DNA of 64,000 nucleotides from Amycolatopsis sp. WQ 127309 (GTDB taxonomy: Bacteria; Actinomycetota; Actinomycetes; Mycobacteriales; Pseudonocardiaceae). Every line of letters starts with the position of its first letter. Positions within the stretch are counted from its first letter, which is position 1. The stretch spans positions 4,216,001 through 4,280,000 of the forward strand of contig NZ_CP095481.1 in assembly GCF_023023025.1 (NCBI RefSeq), in the 5' to 3' direction. The translations under genes were made by a program, and so were the position numbers. Below the pieces are notes generated by a model. It had not been told where the DNA came from. It worked only from the letters and a program-made list of their open reading frames with translations, and did not search any database. Below are positions 59,989 through 64,000 of this stretch, piece by piece.

Positions 59989-61349
59989 CCGGCGGGAGGG
60001 CCCGCTGGGCGGCGATGCTCGGCGTCGCCGCGGTGGTTTCGGCACTGCTCGCGGCGACGGGGTGGCTCGCTCCTTCGTCGCCGAAGCGCCCGGCAGCCCC
60101 GGCCCCGAACGGCTGCACGATCCTGCAGGCCGAGAACGAACGCAGCGGCGCGCCGACGACGTTGCGGCTGTTGTCGCTGCCCGACGGCCTCACGAAACGC
60201 CTGACCGAGGTCGGGTACTGGATCAACGCGATGGGCTACGCGCCCGCGCAGGACGTGGTGTACGGCGTCGCCGACGGCACCCGCGCCGGCCGCTACCACG
60301 ACGGCGCGCACGCCGTGCGCATCAGCCGGACCGGCGCGGTCACCGACCTCGGCGTGGTCGGCAAGGCGGGCACGCCGCACCCGGTGTGGAGCCAGGTCAC
60401 CGGCGCCACCGCCGGGGTCGTGGCCGGGAACCGCTGGTACGTCCGGCAGAACAGCGATCTGTACACAGTGGACGTCGACCCGGCGAGCGCCGACTACGTG
60501 CGCGTCGTGCGCCGGACGTCGCTGCGGCCGGTGTCGCTGGCGAACGGCGTCGACGACTTCGCCTACGACCCGGCGGACGGGCTGCTGTACGGCGTCTCGA
60601 CGTCGTCGCGCGGCGACAGTTCGGTGGTGACGGTCGACCCGTCGTCCGGCAAGGTCGCGGTGCTGCCGGGCCTGCGGCTGCCCAGCGGCGGCGCGTACGG
60701 CTCGGTCGTCCTCGGCCCGGGCGCGATCTACGCGACGGCCAACCACGAGGGCCGCCGGAGCGTGACGTACCGCCTGCCCCGCGACGGCTCGGGCCCGGCG
60801 GTCGAGATCTCGACCGGCCCGGTGCTGGCCAGCGGCGACGCGGCCGGCTGCTACGCCGAGGCGGCGGTGCCCCCGCCGCCGCCGACCGAGCCGCCGCCGA
60901 ACACGCCGCCGCCCACCGAGCCGCCGCCCAACACCCCGCCCCCGAACACGCCCCCGCCGAACTCGCCGCCGCCCAACAGCCCACCGCCCAACTCGCCGCC
61001 GCCGAACCCGCCGCCGAACCCGCCGCCGAACCCGCCGCCGCCGACCCCCGCACCGAAACCGAAGCCGAAGCCCCCGCCGGAGCAGCCTCCGCCGTCGCAG
61101 CCGCCACCGGTGGAGGAACCGGTCGCGCCGCCACCGCCACCGGCCGCGTCACCGCGGGAAGAGCCCACGACGGCGCCGCCGACCCCGGCACCGCCGACGA
61201 AGAAACCGCACGCCGTCCCGACGAAGAAGGCCGAACCCGTGGCGCAGGACACCGCTGTGCGGACGAAGGAGAAGCGCCGCTGGGGCCTCACGACGCTGAT
61301 CCTGGTCCTGGGCGCCGGAGCGGTCGCCGCGGCCCGCCGGCACCGTTAA
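59985..61349 (+). CDS. Proline-rich cell-surface protein with beta-propeller-like domain
   Basis: This 454-residue protein has a signal anchor (near residues 8-27), a beta-rich domain with DUF6923-like repeats (residues about 40-285: YVRQNSDLYTVDV, DDFAYDPADGLLYGVS), a long proline-rich stalk (about 288-425) built of PPPN(S/T/P) units, and a C-terminal hydrophobic helix with a basic tail (RRWGL...ARRHR). It lacks LPXTG. Such a protein would be displayed through the cell wall. The start is TTG 59985 (overlap) or ATG 60015; I cannot decide firmly. Confidence 0.75.
   Translation: MTGGRARWAAMLGVAAVVSALLAATGWLAPSSPKRPAAPAPNGCTILQAENERSGAPTTLRLLSLPDGLTKRLTEVGYWINAMGYAPAQDVVYGVADGTRAGRYHDGAHAVRISRTGAVTDLGVVGKAGTPHPVWSQVTGATAGVVAGNRWYVRQNSDLYTVDVDPASADYVRVVRRTSLRPVSLANGVDDFAYDPADGLLYGVSTSSRGDSSVVTVDPSSGKVAVLPGLRLPSGGAYGSVVLGPGAIYATANHEGRRSVTYRLPRDGSGPAVEISTGPVLASGDAAGCYAEAAVPPPPPTEPPPNTPPPTEPPPNTPPPNTPPPNSPPPNSPPPNSPPPNPPPNPPPNPPPPTPAPKPKPKPPPEQPPPSQPPPVEEPVAPPPPPAASPREEPTTAPPTPAPPTKKPHAVPTKKAEPVAQDTAVRTKEKRRWGLTTLILVLGAGAVAAARRHR
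60870..61045 (+). repeat. PPPN(T/S/P) codon repeat
   Basis: About 176 bases repeat CCGCCGCCSAAC-type codons, giving four or more PPPNT/PPPNS units and then PPPNP or PNPP units. It is an in-frame low-complexity repeat encoding a stiff stalk, prone to length change by slippage. Confidence 0.6.
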
Positions 61350-61397
61350 CGCCACGGCCTCCTCGAAGACGGGCGTTGTCCACTTCGGCCACTCAGA

Positions 61398-61433
61398 CTC
61401 CTCCTCCGGCGCAGTCACGCGCCGGAGGAGGAG
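61398..61433 (+). promoter_or_regulatory. 15-bp hairpin that hides the ribosome site
   Basis: CTCCTCCTCCGGCGC (61398-61412) pairs perfectly with GCGCCGGAGGAGGAG (61419-61433) over the loop AGTCAC. The GGAGGAGGAG ribosome site of the next gene lies wholly in the 3' arm, seven bases before the ATG at 61440. It could be a terminator for the preceding gene, but it should also block translation unless melted or bound. Confidence 0.55.
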
Positions 61434-61439
61434 AAACCG

Positions 61440-63008
61440 ATGAAGCGGGTACGAATCGCCCTGGTGGCCACGGTTCTGGCGCTGCCGCTGGCCGCCGCGG
61501 GGCCGGCCTCGGCGCACGAGCACGGGCCGCGGGCGAAGGACGACCACTACCGCGTCCGCGCGGGGCAGGCCCTGCACGACGACGTGCTCGGCAACGACCG
61601 CGGCGCCACCGCCGTCGTCCGGCACACCGCGGCCGCGCACGGCAGCGTCACGATCGGCGCCGACGGCGCGTTCCACTACACCCCGGCGCCCGGCTTCCAC
61701 GGCCGTGATTCCTTCACCTACACCGTTTCCGACGCGGTGAAGCTCTACCCGACCGCGGTGAAGCCGCTCGCCACGATCGGCGGCGTCCAGCTCAAGGGCG
61801 GTGCGTACGGCTCCGCGCTGACCCCCGTCCCGGGGGAGCGCGACGAGTTCTACGGCCTCACCGACCGCGGCCCGAACGTCGACGCGCCCGACAGCGGCAA
61901 GATCGAGCCGCTGCCCGCGTTCACCCCGGCCATCGGGAAGTTCCGGCTCCGCGACGGGAAAGCCGTGCTGGAGAAGACGATCCCGCTGCGCGCCGCGAAC
62001 GGCACACCGTACAACGGCCAGGTCAGTCCCCAGGCCGACACCGGCGAGAAGATCGTCGACCTGAACGGGAACGTCCTGCCGAAGTCGGCGAACGGCTACG
62101 ACTCCGAAGGCCTCGTCGCGCAGAAGGACGGCACGTTCTGGGTGTCCGACGAGTACGGCCCGTTCATCACGCACTTCGGCCGCGACGGCCGGGCGCTCGA
62201 GCGGCTCTCGCCGTTCGACGGCTCGCTGCCGGCCGAGCTGAAGTACCGGGTGCCGAACAAGGGCATGGAAGGCCTCGCGCTGACCCCCGACGGCCGGACG
62301 CTCGTCGGCGTCATGCAGTCCGCGCTGCAGCAGCCGGACCTGACGAAGAAGCCGGGCAACGTCACCACGCTGCGGATCGTCACCGTCGACCTGCGCACCC
62401 GCGCCACGCACGAGTACCTCTACCTGCTCGACGACCCGGACACGACGGGCACCGCGGTCAGCGAGATCACGGCGTTGTCGGCGACCCGCTTCCTGGTGGA
62501 CGAACGGGACGGCAAGCTCGAACCGGGCGCGTACAAGAAGCTCTTCGAGATCGACCTCACCGGCGCCACCGACGTCGGACCGCGGGCGGCGGGCTACGAC
62601 GCCGTCAAGGGTGGCGTGCTGGTCGGCGGCAAGAGCATCGACGCCTACGTCGGCAAGGACACCACCGCCGACGCGATCAGGGACCTCGCCGCGGCCGGGA
62701 TCACGCCGGTGAGCAAGAAGCTCTCGCTGGACCTCGGCGCGCTGGTGACCGGCCTCGACCCGGCCGGCGGCTTCTTCGGGCACGACAAGGTCGAGGGCGT
62801 CGCCACCACCGACGGCGGCCGGACGCTGGTCATCGGCAACGACAACGACTTCGGCATCGACGGCGTGACGAACGCGGCGCCGCCGTACGCGCTGCACGCG
62901 AAGACGCTGCCGGACGGCCGTCAGGACGACGGCGAGTACCTCGCGGTCGACACGACCCGGCTCCCGGCGGTCACCAGCACGGCGACGGTCACCATCGACG
63001 TCCGGTAG
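61440..63008 (+). CDS. Secreted phytase-like esterase (PF13449 type)
   Basis: This 522-residue secreted protein has a signal peptide (cut near GPASAHE, residues 21-27), a short Ig/cadherin-like domain (about 35-98: GSVTIGADGAFHYTPAPGFHGRDSFTYTVSD) and an esterase-like domain of the phytase family (about 105-520: GLTDRGPNVDAPDSGK, DSEGLVAQKDGTFWVSDEYGPFITH, GMEGLALTPDGRTL, NDNDFGIDGV). Substrate unknown; phosphoesters are possible. ATG 61440 follows a sequestered ribosome site. Confidence 0.87.
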   Translation: MKRVRIALVATVLALPLAAAGPASAHEHGPRAKDDHYRVRAGQALHDDVLGNDRGATAVVRHTAAAHGSVTIGADGAFHYTPAPGFHGRDSFTYTVSDAVKLYPTAVKPLATIGGVQLKGGAYGSALTPVPGERDEFYGLTDRGPNVDAPDSGKIEPLPAFTPAIGKFRLRDGKAVLEKTIPLRAANGTPYNGQVSPQADTGEKIVDLNGNVLPKSANGYDSEGLVAQKDGTFWVSDEYGPFITHFGRDGRALERLSPFDGSLPAELKYRVPNKGMEGLALTPDGRTLVGVMQSALQQPDLTKKPGNVTTLRIVTVDLRTRATHEYLYLLDDPDTTGTAVSEITALSATRFLVDERDGKLEPGAYKKLFEIDLTGATDVGPRAAGYDAVKGGVLVGGKSIDAYVGKDTTADAIRDLAAAGITPVSKKLSLDLGALVTGLDPAGGFFGHDKVEGVATTDGGRTLVIGNDNDFGIDGVTNAAPPYALHAKTLPDGRQDDGEYLAVDTTRLPAVTSTATVTIDVR

Positions 63009-63011
63009 AGA

Positions 63012-64000
63012 TCAGTACTTGAACTGGTCGACGTTGTCGGCGGTGATGAGCAGCGGATCGCCCAGCAGAACGGTCTTCGACGGGGCGTCGTACTTCACCG
63101 CCGGCAACTCCAGGCTCACCTTGTTGACCGGGCTCAGCGGCTTGCCGTCGGCGACCTGCTTCGCCGTCCACGCGGTCAGCCAGCCCAGCGACTCGACGTT
63201 CCACAGCACCGACTGCGAGCACGAGCCGTCGAGCAGGTACGGCTTGATCGACTGTGGCGTGCCGACGCCGACGGTGAACACCTGGCCGATCTTCTGCTGT
63301 TCCTTCACGGCTTTCGCGACGCCCGGCGCGGACGTAGTGCACTCGCCGACCAGGCCGGTCAGGTCGGGGTAGCGGGTCATCAGCTGCTTGGCCAGCGCCG
63401 TCGCGGCGTCCTCGTCCTCCCCGGCGTAGACGGTCTCGACGATCTGGGCCTTGGGGTAGTGCGCGGCCGTGTACTCCTTCTGGACCGAGATCCAGCTGTT
63501 GAGGTTCGCCGCGGCCGGGCCGCACGAGACGATCGCGTACTTGCCGGCGCCGCCGGTCTTCGCCATCAGCGCGTCGGTGACCGCCATGCCGATGCCCTCG
63601 GCGCTGGACTGGTTGACGAACACCTCGCGCTGCGTGCCCGGCGCGTCGGTGTCCGAGGTGAGCACGTGGATGCCCTTCGCCCGGGCTTCGGCGATCACCG
63701 GCGCGAGCGCGGCGGGGTCGTTCGGCGCGACGACGATGACGTCGACCTTCCGCGCGATCAGCGTGCGCAGGATCGTCACCTGCGCGGCCGGGTCGACCGA
63801 CGCCGGGGCGGTCATCGTCCACTCGGCACCCAGCTGCTTCGCGGCCTCCACGCCGCCGCTGTTCATCGCCTCGAAGTACGGGATCTTGGCGATCTTGGGC
63901 ACGAACACGATCCGCGTCGGTGCCGGTGGCGGCGTGCTGCCGAGCTGTTCCGAGCAGCCGCCGAGCGCGAACGCCACGCTCAACAGCAGCGTCGCGATCA
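63012..64000 (-). CDS. Sugar-binding lipoprotein (RhaS/AI-2 type), 5' end cut by window edge
   Basis: The frame is open to base 64000, so the N-terminus is outside. The visible part has the end of a lipoprotein signal (FALGGCSEQ) and a type 1 periplasmic-binding domain (RIVFVPKIAKIPYFEAM, VDVIVVAPNDPAALAPVI, HVLTSDTDAPGTQ, VGVGTPQSIKPYL), resembling rhamnose or autoinducer-2 binding proteins. It converges with the phytase-like gene, three bases apart. The rest of the transporter is presumably to the right. Confidence 0.88.
   Translation of the reverse strand, partial: IATLLLSVAFALGGCSEQLGSTPPPAPTRIVFVPKIAKIPYFEAMNSGGVEAAKQLGAEWTMTAPASVDPAAQVTILRTLIARKVDVIVVAPNDPAALAPVIAEARAKGIHVLTSDTDAPGTQREVFVNQSSAEGIGMAVTDALMAKTGGAGKYAIVSCGPAAANLNSWISVQKEYTAAHYPKAQIVETVYAGEDEDAATALAKQLMTRYPDLTGLVGECTTSAPGVAKAVKEQQKIGQVFTVGVGTPQSIKPYLLDGSCSQSVLWNVESLGWLTAWTAKQVADGKPLSPVNKVSLELPAVKYDAPSKTVLLGDPLLITADNVDQFKY

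Overview
The window looks like chromosomal DNA of a high-GC actinobacterium of the Pseudonocardiaceae, most likely Amycolatopsis or a close relative. The reasons are a very high GC content, frequent GTG and TTG starts, ATGA/TTGA-coupled operons, an iniBAC locus with its LuxR-type regulator, paired Family 2B encapsulin genes, and many intergenic palindromes. The genus is an inference; no rRNA or tRNA is present to settle it. Both ends cut a gene (an ABC permease at the left, a sugar-binding lipoprotein at the right).

Layout. 1-4182: ABC importer (two permeases, ATPase) coupled to a metallophosphoesterase. 4244-5749: HdeD-like membrane protein and RNase Z. 5759-10322: a receiver/thioredoxin-reductase-like flavoprotein, a cNMP-domain histidine kinase and a type-B carboxylesterase in one overlapping operon. 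10420-14765: binding protein, TelA, binding-protein/VWA fusion and a small membrane protein, resembling a TelA/XpaC-type stress module. 14766-16733: LmeA-like protein, small membrane protein, an orphan LexA box and a decayed gene fragment. 16734-19626: ornithine cyclodeaminase family, pentapeptide repeat protein, molybdopterin oxidoreductase with its flavin reductase. 19650-27869: iniBAC-type locus (IniR-like regulator, Hsp70-like protein, IniB, IniA, IniC). 27995-30467: acyl-CoA ligase, TetR, F420/PPOX enzyme. 30625-33425: secreted GH8 enzyme, NADAR protein, Gfo/Idh/MocA oxidoreductase. 33426-34142: a non-coding repeat field. 34143-38451: amino-acid ABC importer coupled to a class V aminotransferase fused to a YheO/DauR-type regulator.

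38504-40425: EACC1-like protein and a membrane-anchored caspase (frameshifted), a candidate conflict or suicide module. 40413-41704: macrolide-type glycosyltransferase preceded by a ten-codon reading frame carrying an RLR stalling motif. 41858-43432: secreted peptidase. 43688-47625: ABC exporter, membrane protein, winged-helix regulator and DinB in one run. 47688-53166: GH88/105 enzyme, FCD-type GntR regulator and a sugar ABC importer, probably one sugar-uptake regulon. 53497-54624: CapA-like lipoprotein. 54733-58740: two Family 2B encapsulin shell proteins, a 60-residue proline-rich protein between them and a polyprenyl synthase, all translationally coupled. 59224-64000: DUF4239 protein, a proline-rich surface protein, a secreted phytase-like esterase and a sugar-binding lipoprotein.

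The most promising places for something new are the two-shell encapsulin operon with its small proline-rich protein, the leader peptide and attenuator before the glycosyltransferase, the aminotransferase-DauR fusion, the caspase/EACC1 pair, the TelA/VWA cluster and the family of intergenic palindromes.
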